Origin: Acanthornis magna
Taxonomy: Eukaryota > Chordata > Aves > Passeriformes > Acanthizidae
Direction of reading: 5' to 3'
Length of the DNA: 64,000 nucleotides
Assembly (NCBI GenBank): GCA_036785705.1
Contig: JAWUZG010000032.1
Coordinates: forward strand, 10,992,001 to 11,056,000
Positions 22,156 through 33,455 of the stretch are shown here, one piece after another. Each line of letters begins with the position of its first letter. Within the stretch, counting starts at the first letter, position 1. Both the position numbers and the translations under genes were made by a program. The notes under the pieces were generated by a model that worked only from the letters and a program-made list of their open reading frames with translations, was not told where the DNA came from and made no database searches.

Positions 22156-24413
22156 GTAAGTGTCAGTCATTTCAGATGGGGCTAAATTATTCAGAAGTTT
22201 AAAAGAAAGTTTTGTTTTGTAGAAATAGGAGAAATTTTAGTGAAGAAAGAGCTGCATTGAACTGTAGTTTTTTTGGGCATTAATATGCCCAATTTGCTAT
22301 CAAATAGTAGTGTTTTCCCATATCTATTGTCCCAATGGACTGGTTCCTCAACTGGTGCAAATTGTCTGGCCCAGTATGTTCCCAAAACTATGAAAATGGA
22401 GGAGGAACTTCGCTGTGATTCACTTACCAAGTTAATTATTAACCTCTTGAGTAGCTTTCCCATGTGTTTCTTTCTTAAAGTAAGAGTCCTTCACTGGAGA
22501 AAATGCCAATGTTTTCACTTACGCAGTTACATAAAAAAGGTGTACATTGGAAAAACAGTTTCAAAGTTTTCTGGTTTTGGGGTTTTGTTTTGTTTTTGTT
22601 TGTGGTTTTGTTTTGTTGTTTGTGTTTTTTGCTTTTGTTTGGTTTTGTCTTTTGTTTGTTTAGGGGGGTTGTTGTTGTATATGTGTAGAGTGTGTTTTAG
22701 AGATGGGCAACAATGTACAAAACCCTTGGGCAAAATTAAAAGCAAGAAAAAATTTTAGGCTGCTTGAGAAGCTACTAGGTTTTCATTACATGAACCACCT
22801 GGTACATTATTAAGGATTTGAGCTTGGTTTGAGATAAGGCATAAAAAAGTTGTACAGTCAATTTTTCCATGTTTTTTAAGCATAATACAAAAGGCAACCA
22901 AATATGATGTGTGCTGCTTTACCTAGGTGAAGATCTTGTTTATTCTATATAGGCTGAAATTCTTGTTCATTTACTGAATTTTATTGTAAAAATACAAAAT
23001 TAGTGGTTGTAATGACACTGTCCATTAATTAGAGAATGTTTTAACAGCTAGTGACTTAAAAAATTACAGCAAGTTTTTATTTGAGAGAAACACATAATGG
23101 CCACATTCTATGGCCAAAAACGAATTTCCAATTCCTAGGAGATGAGCTCAGGACCTAACCTTTAATAAGAATGCTATTAGGCTAATAAATATGTTTATTA
23201 TAAAGTCGCAGGTAAATGCGGATGTGTAAATATTTTTATTGTATTTAAAGAAATTTAGTCCATAAATTCTCAGCAAACTAAGAACTAAAATTTATGTGAT
23301 GTAATTGGTGCTGCAATAGAAAGCTAGAACTTCAAGAAAATTATTTGTTCAAATATTTTTTACGAGACACCATATCTGTTATTGTACAGTATAGATTTAT
23401 TATTGGTCAACATATGTTGTGATTGAGTTCTTCTCAGGAGAACTCCTTCCTGTCTAATACAGGAATGTGCTTTTATTTTAATTTGTTATTTTCCATCATT
23501 GTGGTACTTGGTGACCTAAGCTGCTGCGATGTATTCTATGTGATGGTGACAATCAGATTCATGTCATATTCAGAGCTAGGAAATACCTGAGGACGTCTCC
23601 TGCTCTGGCATTTGCCGATGAATGTGATGTCTTTGTGGCAGATAGTACAATTGGCATAGGTGTAAGAGCTGGCTAGGATGCCAATACAGCAGTATTCTCT
23701 TACCTGATATTTTAGAAGTAGTTGGGTGTCACCATTTGGTAAGCATTTTGGTCCATAAAATTGCATAGCTTATTTTTTAATACCTTGAGGCTTATAATGA
23801 AACTGAATATAATTTCAGTTTAAAAATGCTACTATGGGAAAGAAACTTTGCAAAAGCTAGTTCTGTAAGCAGTTACCATGCATTAATGTTTCTGAAATGA
23901 ATATTATTTTTCATACTTCTAGTCTGGCTCTGTAGCAACCCTTCAGGGAACAGGAGAGCAAAATAGAGGAGCAGGAGCTAGGTGAGGTAAGCAGTCCCAG
24001 ATTCAGGAGGCTGAAGCTCCCAAACGTGATAGTGAGAGAAAGTGTCAGTTAGGAGAGATCTTGCTCTTGAATGTTACAGCCAACAACCTGCCAGGTAAAG
24101 CTTCTGAGTTCCTCTGTTGGGTAGGTAGGGGAAAAATTCCTTTCAAAATGTTTGACCAAGGTTTGTGAACAGATTGAGTCTATGAGAGTGTGCCTTTCAC
24201 CAAGCATTTGCCTGGATACATGGAGATGTTGTGGGCGAAGAAAAAAGATTAATGGCTCGGCTTAAACACCAATTCTGGGAAGTATTTTGCAGTGTATGGT
24301 GAGGTCTGCATCAGAGTTTAGTGCATCCTTTAAAAATTATTTCTTTTTGAAGCTAGGTTCTTGGTTAATTTTCAGAAGTTCATTAACTAATGTTAACTAA
24401 CCTTTCTGAACAG
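22156..24413 (+). other. CD109 intron (2258 bp)
   Basis: A consensus GTAAGT donor and a CTTTCTGAACAG acceptor bound it. A GT/T-rich degenerate (GTTTT)n tract at about 22573-22680 gives spurious long ORFs on both strands. The rest is AT-rich unique DNA. Confidence 0.85.
22573..22680 (+). repeat. Degenerate (GTTTT)n / GTTG-rich tract
   Basis: About 108 bases made almost only of G and T, with GTTTT, GTTTG and finally GTTGTTGTT units, on the sense strand of the CD109 intron; the other strand is C/A-only. The strong strand asymmetry suggests expansion from a T-rich or A-rich retroposon tail. Confidence 0.85.
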
Positions 24414-24604
24414 GGAGAAGAGCAGTGAGAAGCTATAATTCTGAAGTTATGCAAAGTGTAACCTCTTGTGACTTCTGTGAAAACGATTGCAACCTTTGCC
24501 ACCGAGATGGTTCTGCAGCCCTGCTTCAGCACTCCTCATTGGCCTCCTTGTTCTGTGTGCTCTTTGTCCTTCATGTAAACTTGCTGTGCAGTTGGGTGCT
24601 GTAA
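24414..24604 (+). CDS. CD109: CD109 terminal exon: C-terminus with GPI-anchor signal and stop
   Basis: Entering in phase 1 (A + GG = Arg), the exon encodes RRRAVRSYNSEVMQSVTSCD, then FCENDCNLCHRDGSAA, then a hydrophobic tail SSLASLFCVLFVLHVNLLCS-WVL, and stops at TAA 24602-24604. RR.AVRSYNSEV and the CD.C...C..C cysteine pattern are CD109-specific. A small-residue stretch (Gly-Ser-Ala-Ala) followed by a short spacer and about 18 hydrophobic residues ending without charged residues is the arrangement of a GPI-attachment signal, so the protein should be anchored on the outer cell surface. The acceptor is CTGAACAG. The donor side is absent because this is the last coding exon. Confidence 0.96.
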
Positions 24605-27600
24605 AAGGAAACAGATGATGTTTCACATCTAAGGTTTCCATAAATTATCCAAAGAAAATTTTATGTTCAGATACCAGCCCATCTTTAGTGATTACCATGA
24701 CCAAACTCCTGCTGTGTTCAGGGAGAACTGGGCTGGCCCATATGGTGAATTTCTGGCTGTGCCAGAAAACTTCTTTAAATGTCTGCTGGAAAAACTTTCC
24801 AAGTGTTAGTTTCATACTGAATTTATTTTCTGAAGAAGCACAGAGTTACTGAGAAAGCAGTGTGATAAAAAGTAAACTTAGCTTCCACATTCCCACTTTG
24901 TTTTTACCCCAGCTTTCAACTATGCTTGTTTTTTAGGGATGCATGTTAGTTTACCATGCTTTTCCAAAACACTATCTGCTTCTCCATTAGGGTGTTGATA
25001 AGCAGTGATAGGAGCTTGGTATCAGAGCTCACTTTGTTCTGTTCTGAAGATGTGACACTTAACATTAATACTGAATTTCGCTGTGTGCTTTCATGGGGAA
25101 TAATATGAAAAAAAAAAGAAGAGGAGCTGGCTTCAGATCAGAGAGCCAAAAAGTACTGCATTTACAAACTGCTGAATGCTCCAGAAAGTTGTCAGTCTTA
25201 TTTCTTTTTAATTTTTATTTTTTAATCATTACAGAGAAGGTAGGCAGGTTTTTTTGCCAATTCATAAGCTAGTTATGCTTGAAAATAAGGCCTCAGGATG
25301 TTCTCATGCATTTTATTCTGAAAGGCTTTTTGCTGTAAATGCGTCAAAGATAAAGTCTGTTTTTTAGACTTCGTTTTTCCAGGGTTATTCAGAAACAAAC
25401 CCAATTCTCTTTCCATGTGAGAATGCTGGTGTCAGCTGGCATGTATTTATGGCTGGATGAAGGAAGGTTGCTTTGAACCTGTTCTGGTTTTTGGATGTCT
25501 TCTGGTATTGTCAGTCTGGGGCATCATTTATGTCTTGCGCTTTCAGCGTCATTTTGTAAAAAATTCAAGTGGCATATCCCCAAACAGTTGTTTACTGCTC
25601 TCAGTGCCATGTGAGTTGGTGGCCCTGGATGCTGTCTGTGCACCCTGTTGCCTGTTGGTGGGAGAGGCTTCTAGGAGGCACAGGCTGCATATGCATTCAT
25701 TCCAGCCAAACAATTCATGCGGTTGCTTAACTTGAAGCACATCCGTTTATGTTCAAGTGCTCTGCTGAAGTGGAATGGAGGAGAGGGATGGTGAAAAGCA
25801 GCATGCACTTCTGCATCCAGACCTGCTCTTTGCACATGGGGAGAATTGCAAATCTTTGTGAATGTGGAAATGTGGGAGCTTACTGCTCCTGAGTGAGTGT
25901 ATGAATGCCTTCCCTGTCTGGCAGCCAATCTGTCCTTGAGCTCTACCTGTAATAGCTAATACTTACTTCCTTTTGATAAGGCAGCTGAGCTGTTGAACTC
26001 ATAGCTACTAAAATGAAGTTAATAGCTCTCATGCTGACTAAGAGGTAGAAATTATAATTTCTATTAATTCCCTTTCTTTCATACGTTTTTGAGACGGAAT
26101 GTGTTTTTGTGCACGTGTAATAATATGGCAGTCACTTTCCTTGAGCAATTTCTAATTTTTATTCCATTTTTGCTACTGCTTAAAATGTATATTTTTGTAT
26201 TTATGCTCAGTTATAATGTTGTTCACAAAGGAAATTCTGCATGATAGCATGGGAAGAGGCCTGAGCTTCCCAAACTGGGGGTGCCTTCTAATACCAATAT
26301 ATAGGTTTTAACTGCAGAATTAGTTTAGATGGGGTTATTTGTTTTACTTCACCTGTATTTGGAATTTGCAATGTTTTTCACAAACTTGGGCTTCTGTCCT
26401 GTGTCTCAGGCAGAGCTTAGGCCTGGTCCTTCATAGTCATTCACACTTTCCACTTGTCCTTTGTGCATTTTGGATTTAGCTTTTTGAATAGTTAATTAGT
26501 GCCTGAGTAGAGTGCGCGCTGCTCTGATCCACATGAAGTAATACTGTATTTATTGAAGCCAAACACACTGCTTAGTCAGTAGGATGCAGGATCTCACCCT
26601 CTGTAAGCCATTCACTTGGTTACATGGGTCCAAAGCTAAGATAAATGAAGATACAAACTTAAACACATCTCTGCATCTCAAATCCTTCACTCATTTATAA
26701 CATAGATCGAACTGTGCAAAGTGGAAGATCTGGAAAAATTTCTCTTCTAAACTGGGATGTGTTTTGCTGTGGGTTTGATTTTCTTGTGACCTATGAAAGT
26801 TGATCTCTTGTCTTTGAGAACAGAAGACTTGACCTGTCATTTGCTTCCCTTTAATATAATTCCAAGAACCCAAAGCTCACATACTTTCAGCTTTTACTAT
26901 GTGTAGAGCTTCTAATAAGGACATTGATACCTGATTAATGATAGGATAAAGGGGCTTATTTTCTAGACAAGATGTACTGGAGATAAATGACTCCTTTGCA
27001 GTAGATAATAGGAATAAATTAGTTCTGTTTTGCATGCAGTCCAATCTTCCTGAATGTCCTCCAAAAATGGATTTAAATGCTTAGCTGAGTTTTGGACAGT
27101 GCAGCTTTTACTAGTATTCCCTTACATTTGTTTTTGAGACAAACAACATATGTTTTTAAATGACTTTTGGCTGCCTTGCACACTATATTAAGTAGCATCA
27201 GTCATAATGCACCATGTTAGGGAAATTGTTGGAATCAGTGGGTAAACATCCTCTTTTATTTTACTTTTTTTCTATACAGCAGTCATATTATTGCGAACAT
27301 CCATATCTGCATCTATATCAAGCTATTTTATAGGAGCAATGTACATTGTATGACTAAGCAAATGTTTACATGAGGTGGCCTTTAACATTCCTTCATCAGT
27401 GCCTTCAATCACTTTGCAGCAGTGGCTGGTGCTTTGAATGAGTCGCAGAAGATAAAATTAGTACTGTGTTGGCAGTGAATGGAACAGGAGAAATGGAATA
27501 TTATTTGGCATAGTGAGTTTTTTTTGTTTTCCTCATCATTGTGTGGTAACCTTTACACAAATGCTCAGCATATATATTATCCCCATTGCTCTATAACATC

Positions 27601-28146
27601 CGTTTTTGATGTTAGGGGCATCATGCTCCCACTGAAGTTATTAGGAAATCTTGTAGCAAAAAATCTTTCGAAAGTCTTTAGCCAAGGAGCTCTAAGGAGT
27701 GATGCTAAAACAGTCAGGAAAAGGTATTTTGTGATAGAGTCTCCATGTTCCATTGCCTGAACATTTCTGCTGTTTCATTGAAATCTGAATGTACTCTGGT
27801 ACTTCCCGTGCCCTTTTTAGCCACAAAGTGTCAATGGACATGGTCTGTCCAGGGCCATTAATACACTATTGAATCAGTAAGAAATACTCATTTAGAATTG
27901 AGTCTAAAAACTGTTGTGCATTTTAAAGGTGTTCCCCCCCAAATTCTACCTCTGCTGTCATCCATGGTTTGGATGGTAGCTGAGGTTTTCTCTGCAGGTT
28001 TCAATGTGGGTGTCATTCCAAGATCTTCTACACTAAATGCTGTTGTTCAGAATGCGGAATGAGTACTGTTTAACAGGTTTAAAGCACCTCAGAGTCTGCA
28101 TGCTAGGCCAGCTCTGTGGCTGGTTTGGTTCCCAGCATGGCACCAC
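24605..28146 (+). other. Probable CD109 3' UTR and downstream DNA
   Basis: No ORF with recognisable homology is present. The first AATAAA on this strand after the stop is at 27013-27018, followed by T/G-rich sequence, so the 3' UTR may be at least 2.4 kb long; another candidate lies further on. AATAAT and ATAAAT variants occur earlier. No repeat family is clear here. Confidence 0.5.
27013..27018 (+). promoter_or_regulatory. CD109: Candidate poly(A) signal AATAAA
   Basis: AATAAA is followed within 30 bases by the T/G-rich TTAGTTCTGTTTTGCATG. It is about 2.4 kb after the CD109 stop. Use is unproven. Confidence 0.3.
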
Positions 28147-28372
28147 CATAGAATTGTTTAGGTTGGAAAAGACCTTTAAAATCATTGGGGTCCAACCATT
28201 AAGCCAGCTTTGCCAAGTCCACTAAACCATGTCTCCAAGTGCCACATCTACATGCCTTCTAAATACCTCCAGGGATGGTGACACCACTGCTTCCATTGGC
28301 AGCCTATTCCGATGGTTAACAGTGAAGAAATTTTTCGTAATACCCAACCTAGACCTCTCTGGCACAACTTTT
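28147..28372 (-). mobile_element. CR1 LINE 3'-end fragment
   Basis: It begins CATAGAATTGTTTAGGTTGG followed by AAAAGACCTTTAAAATCATT and continues with CCAAGTGCCACATCTACATG, CCTCCAGGGATGGTGACACC, GTGAAGAAATTTTTCGTAAT and CCTCTCTGGCACAACTT. This is the reverse complement of the avian CR1 3' UTR, so the element lies on the minus strand and is 5' truncated to roughly 225 bp. Divergence is modest. Confidence 0.93.
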
Positions 28373-28544
28373 ATCAAACACAAGCAGTGCGGCTATTCCC
28401 AGTTTGCTTCCATACCACGTGCTCCCATTTACTTCACAAGCAGGAGCCTGTGGCTTGTGCAGTTTGTACACATCAGTGGCACATGATAAAAGGGGAAGGT
28501 GGCCAGACTGGTGCAGGAGAAACATGAGAGCCAGGTCCAACATT

Positions 28545-29017
28545 CATAGAATCATAGAATGTGAATGGGTTGGAATGGACCTTACAGATCATCTAGTCCC
28601 AACCCCTCTGCCATGTGCAGGGACACCTCCCACTAGACCAGGGTGCTCAAGGCCTTACCCAGCCTGGCCTTGAACGCTGCCTGCCAGGGTTCGGGCACCC
28701 ACCATCTCCCTGGGCAACTTGTGCCAGTGTCCCACTACCCTTGCAGTAAAAAACTTCTAATATCTAACCTGTTTTCCTTCTTTCAGTTTGAATTAATTAC
28801 TCCTTGTCCTGTTACTGCAGTTCCTGACAAAGAGTCCTTCTCCGGCTTCCTTGCAGGCCCCTGTCAGACACTGTGAGGTCTCCACACAATGTTCTCCTCT
28901 CCAGGTGAACAGTCCCAGCTTTCTCAGACTGTCTTCACAGGGGAGGTGCTCCCATCCTCTTATCAGCTTCATGCCTTCCTCTGGTCTTGCTCCCACAGTT
29001 CCATGTCCTTCTTATGT
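28545..29017 (-). mobile_element. CR1 LINE 3'-end fragment, second copy
   Basis: It starts with CATAGAATCATAGAATG, the reversed terminal CR1 repeat, then GGTTGGAATGGACCTTACAG, CAGGGACACCTCCCACTAGA, CTCAAGGCC, CCTGGCCTTGAACGC and onward to CTCCAGGTGAACAGTCCCAG, CTTTCTCAGACTGTCTTCAC and TCCATGTCCTTCTTATG. The longer 5' reach and different diagnostic bases show that it belongs to another CR1 subfamily than the copy 170 bp to its left. It is inactive. Confidence 0.92.
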
Positions 29018-31204
29018 TGCATGCCTGTCTTTTGCCTTGAAAGTCACTGTTGAAAATCAAACCTAAGATGCAACAATGAGTTCTACTCAGTTTTCAAAAT
29101 ATTATCCTAACAATATTTTTCCAAATGTGTTGTTCAAGTTGGTATGAATATTGACAATATTTGATTTTAGCTGCATCCTGCAGAAAGCATATGCATATAC
29201 ATAGTTATTATAGGCTGCAGTGTGCTACAGCATGCAATATATGTGCATAAACACAAGATCAAAGTGCCCAAACCAACAACGCTGTGTAATGTTCTCTTTT
29301 TAGGAAAAAATATATTAGAAAGCAACTAGTGCCTAATGGCGTAATTTTTCTATCTGAAATGCTAAGAGGGAGGATTAAATTTTAATTCTAATGACTAATA
29401 CTATTTTTGTTATAACATCTCTTCTTTGACCGTAAGTCTTTATGCAGTGAACCATCTCTATGTGATTTGAAGATTTTGAAAGTAGATGCTTAATGTATCT
29501 ATGAAATATAACAGCAGTTATGTTTCCTTTTCCCCATACCAAAATATTTCACTTCCATGTTGTTTCTTATTCAGTTTATTGTATTTCTGTGTACCAAATG
29601 GAAATGCCATTGCATTATTGCTATTCTAGGCAATAAAGGCTGATAGTGTGCTGTATTAGATTAATCTAATGATTATTTTTCCTAAAGGTAGCTTGTTTCC
29701 AGATAGGTATGAGCATTAATTGCTTATGTGCTGCATTTGAGTCACCAGATCTCCAGTTTTAAGATTTCTCTTTAAATTCAAATAATTATTTTTTTTCCTG
29801 TATTTCTTAGTAGCTACCCAAAAACTTCATCAGCCTTGCTTAGATATTATAATGTTATATTATGGACTGGGGTTTTTTTGTTGTGGTTTTCAGTATTGTC
29901 AGGTTGTGTGGGATACTACGTACAAAGAAGAAAATAAAAAAACCACTGGCTCAGTGGAAGTATGTAAGCAGATGTAACATCCTACTGACTGTCACATCTC
30001 TTCTTTTTCCATATCAGGCCTTAAGCAATTTGAACTCACATCCTTGGCTGCCTTGAGATGTAGTCAGATACCCAGCTTGATGTAAGTTAGGATCATCATA
30101 TACATTTCCACTTTCGATCAAATCAGAAATGGTAGAAAAAGAACGTTTTAATGAGCTGTTTTGAGCAAACAGGTGAACTAACATGCCAGCTATGCAACTA
30201 GCTTCTGTCTTTTCAAATAATAAAGCAAATGTTAAGGAACTAGACTGTTTCAAAGGACTTTGGAAGATTGTAATTAGTTTGTTTTTCTTCAAATAAAGTT
30301 TGCAGTAGCTATTTTTAAATGCTATTAAAGATGACTTTTAATAATATATATCTAGTGTTTGCTTGTTTAACAGTACAGCGACTTGTAGTAGATCATAGTT
30401 TCAGTACACTGTTCTGAACACTGTTCAGTACACCTTCAGCACTTTTTAGAGGCTGCCTCATCTGTGTTTTAAAGCTCAGAATTTAATAATACAAGTATAT
30501 TACAACCGTGGCTTCCCTGGTCAGACTGTGAACAATGAATCTGCAGGTCATTGTTTGAGACTTGTATGAATAAGGTCAACTCATTTTAAAAGCCTATTAT
30601 TTTGTTCAACATGAAGTTATTGCAAAGTTTGCTGCTATATGTAACAGAGGTAGCATAAGTAGTCTTACATGGAGAGCTCAGTTCTTATGTGGGGCCCCTT
30701 GTGGTCATGGAGGGCATCAGGAACTGTACTGTTGTGTAAACAGGAACAAAGCTTTCAGATGCAGAGCTAATTGCTGAAGTGGCAGTAAAAGAGAACCCAG
30801 AAATTTTTATGCTGAAGTATTTTTACAAGCCTAATTGAATTGATGTGCAGATGATTTTTTTTTCGGGTGACCTATTTTAACTGCAATTTTTCACGGTCTA
30901 GAAGTTTGGCCTTCATGACACTAATTTTTCCTAATTTTTCTTATAATTCTCTTGCTGTTTCTCCTGCCTGCTGTTGAAAGGGCTTCCTGGTCCATTTCAA
31001 CTCTGAGGTCAGGATCTGCTCAGCGTCGCTTACCTCTTTTGCCCTGACCCCTCACCATCTCACCCATAATTTCAGTAGCCATCCCGGTGCTAATGTCTCA
31101 CAGGTCTACCCTTTGCTTCAGAACCTTTCTTGCCTGTCAAGACTAAAATCTTTTGTCTCATGGAGAAATAGCTATCAACTCAAACTCAGGATGAATAAAA
31201 ACCA
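29018..31204. other. No gene seen; possible distal end of CD109 3' UTR
   Basis: AT-rich DNA with a candidate poly(A) signal at 29632-29637 and short repeated CAGTACAC motifs near 30398-30434. No coding homology. Confidence 0.6.
29632..29637 (+). promoter_or_regulatory. CD109: Candidate distal poly(A) signal AATAAA
   Basis: AATAAA followed by GGCTGATAGTGTGCTGTATT, a GU-rich context suitable for cleavage. It is 5.0 kb after the CD109 stop, which fits the long 3' UTR known for mammalian CD109. The two CR1 copies would then be inside the UTR. Unproven. Confidence 0.35.
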
Positions 31205-31350
31205 CTTGGGATTTGTCAGCATGGATTTGTGACGTTGAAATCATCTTTAGCCAACCTAATAGCTTTCTATGGTAAGAGGATTGTCTGCGTGGATGAGGAA
31301 GAACAGTGGATAGACTTCAGTAAAGCTTTCTCTCATAATTTTTTTCTGTT
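31205..31350 (+). mobile_element. CR1 LINE remnant (ORF2 reverse-transcriptase piece)
   Basis: Translation in pieces gives GFVTLKSS-LANLIAFYGK, then CVDEE and WIDFSKAFSH. This resembles the CR1 polymerase stretch GFTKG...LTNLIAFYD...DFSKAFDTV, with the catalytic region decayed and the open frame broken soon after. It is on the plus strand and strongly degraded. Confidence 0.65.
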
Positions 31351-31963
31351 TCAATATTGTTAATAGTCCTAAATAAAGCATATTTGGAACGTGAGATGTT
31401 CTGGTGATGGACCGATCTCTAGAAAAGTGTTTTTGGAGCAAGCTACTAGGTAAAATGTAGAAGCAGCCAGAGCTTAAGTGTAAATACTGGCACAAACATA
31501 CCATCCCTTCCTATACAAGAAGTGTCAGGTGGATGCATGTGGGAATAGTGCATGAGTGGTTTTTCTCCTGACCCATGGCCACCTTTGCAGGAGCCATGAC
31601 CCCTCGCAGAGGATGTGCCTGTCGGTGGCGCTTACATTCAGACTGTGGTACCCTGCTCCCTGGGCTGTGGCAGCACACGCCTCTCCAGCCCTGGCTGGGT
31701 GTTCATGTCTTGAAACCAGCCACGATTTTAGGCATGGGTATTTAGGCAAGTGAAGATTTTAATATGTCTGAAGCAAAGACTGAGAAATCATATCCCTAAT
31801 AAAGAGGAATAAAATGACATTAAAAAGGGCCTCTTGGTCTGATTCACAACAGCTGCCTACCAACAAGACTGTACAGATTTCCCTGGGGGTTCTTCTGGCT
31901 CACACTGATGGAAAGGGAGGACTGAGCTGAGGGGTACTTGAGGTAAGTGGATAGACATTTTGG

Positions 31964-31977
31964 TTTTTTTTTTTTTT
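31964..31977. repeat. Poly-T run (14 bases)
   Basis: An uninterrupted T14 homopolymer; it may be a minus-strand retroposon tail, but no body is recognised. Confidence 0.9.
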
Positions 31978-33423
31978 GACAGGAATGCTTATTCAAAATG
32001 CTGATCAAGGGGCAGGGATAGCAATATAAACACATGTGGAAATAATGTACTAAGAAAGTTCTGTGGTTTCATATGCAGAAAAAAGATAGCAGCCAGCTCT
32101 AGCTCAGTGGGCAGCTAATTAAGCCAGAGAGCTCTCTGTGCATTGTATTCTAAGTTCAGTACATGAGCATGTATCAGCAAGGTGCCATACGATTTTTCCC
32201 TTCTAGTTCACACTTTGATTTCAGGAATGAACTGTGCATCATCAACGTAGTGATTTTTTTAAAGGTGAGTTGGCTGGGTCTTAGATGGAGTCAATACGAT
32301 AAAGGTGTCTTGTTTGTGTGCATGATCATTTTCCTTGATCAGTTGTTCACTGCAGCTTAGGTCTGTTGTTCTTCTGTTCCTGATTTTAATAGAATTTTAG
32401 AATAATAAAAATATGAACACTTTTACTGTTTAACAACATGAAATTTTATTGAGACAGTTGTAAGGAGTGATTTTGCTGTTGCTACATACTCTGCTTGCTC
32501 CACTTTAGATTGAATGCTACAGCTTTCATTGTTCCTTTCCTGACTCCATCCACCATTTTTCCAATACAGAGACCAACCACAGTCTAAAAGACTTTTATTA
32601 CAGGATACAGGAGAAGCAAAAAAAAAAAGGTGTGAATTCTTTGTGAGGAAGCACAGCGTGTGGTCTCAAAGTGATACCTTTCACCAAAGGAGCGTAAGAC
32701 TCCACATTATACAGAAAACAAAGCCTGGTGTGACCTATACAGCTCTGCCTCAGCTGCTTCTCTGGTTTCATTCTTTTTCCACTCATTCATAATGACTTTA
32801 TTCTTCTACTTTTGCAAGGAGTAGAGCTGGGATAATGCCACACAAGGTCATATACAGGAACACTCTCAAACGCAATCCTAAACTCCAAGCCCCTCTAGAT
32901 TAGTGTATTTCACCTGGCAACCAGTGGGGCACATCTGGCTTGCAGGAGGTTTGAACAAAGCCATTTTCCTTGGAGGTGATTGCAAATGAGTTATGTGAAC
33001 TGCGAGCAGAACTGGGCAGTGGGAGGCACGAGGTGACAAGGAGAGGGGCAGTGAACAAAGGCGGCTGCCTGGAGCAGGAACAGCCTGGCAGAGAGCTCTT
33101 GCTTGCTTTGCACACTCACCCCAACGCCGAGGCATGAGAGCGGCTGTCTCCCACCTGGGGAAGCAGCCAGCCTCTGTGCCTGGTCTCTGGCCAAAACATA
33201 CCTTTGGCAATGGGATGTGAGTGTCTGAGACACAAGGAAAGCTGGCTGTGTGGAGGAAGGAAAGCCAGAACAGGAGAAGGAGCAAAGCTTTATTGAGGCT
33301 GATGTTGGACTCTTGGTGCTAGATCAGCATTTCTTCTGTGCTAGGGGCAGCAAAACTGACTTTCCAGGCTGACATTACACATCTTTGTTCAGAGGCCACA
33401 AAACATTCCTATGTGTATTCAAG

Positions 33424-33455
33424 TTGCATTTTATTGGCCTTGCATTTTATTGGCA
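33424..33455 (+). repeat. 16-bp tandem duplication with CCAAT and AATAAA on the minus strand
   Basis: TTGCATTTTATTGGCC followed by TTGCATTTTATTGGCA. Read on the minus strand each unit gives GGCCAATAAAATGCAA, which contains a CCAAT box, AATAAA and an octamer-like ATGCAA. Nothing else marks a promoter here. Confidence 0.93.

Larger units (their letters stand above)
581..24604 (+). other. CD109: CD109 gene, 3' half (12 coding exons; 5' part outside window)
   Basis: CD109 is a cell-surface, GPI-anchored member of the alpha-2-macroglobulin/C3 thioester family; in mammals it is a TGF-beta co-receptor and a platelet and T-cell antigen. Twelve exons joined at GT-AG sites give one open frame of 1803 bases (600 residues plus stop) with matching phases throughout. 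The conceptual protein shows the PYGCGEQ thioester site, the VLHSDLQGG reactivity segment, the KEALNML and SWQPRS segments, EAFDLNV, and a hydrophobic C-terminal tail, all in the order known for CD109 rather than A2M, C3 or CPAMD8. The GPI tail rules out the secreted paralogues. Human CD109 has about 1445 residues, so roughly 60% of the protein lies upstream of base 1. Identification rests on recalled family sequence, not a search. Confidence 0.96.

Noticed and set aside
22273..22758. 161-codon plus-strand ORF
   Set aside because: Its Phe/Val/Cys-rich second half is translation of the G/T-only repeat tract within a CD109 intron.
28404..29066. ORFs of 67-89 codons over the CR1 copies
   Set aside because: They translate CR1 3' sequence, which does not encode protein in these frames.
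32878..33285. Several overlapping minus-strand ORFs (up to 135 codons) and an AATAAAGCTTTG on the minus strand
   Set aside because: I considered an LTR or gene end because of the poly(A)-like motif, but could not find matching LTR ends or any coding homology.
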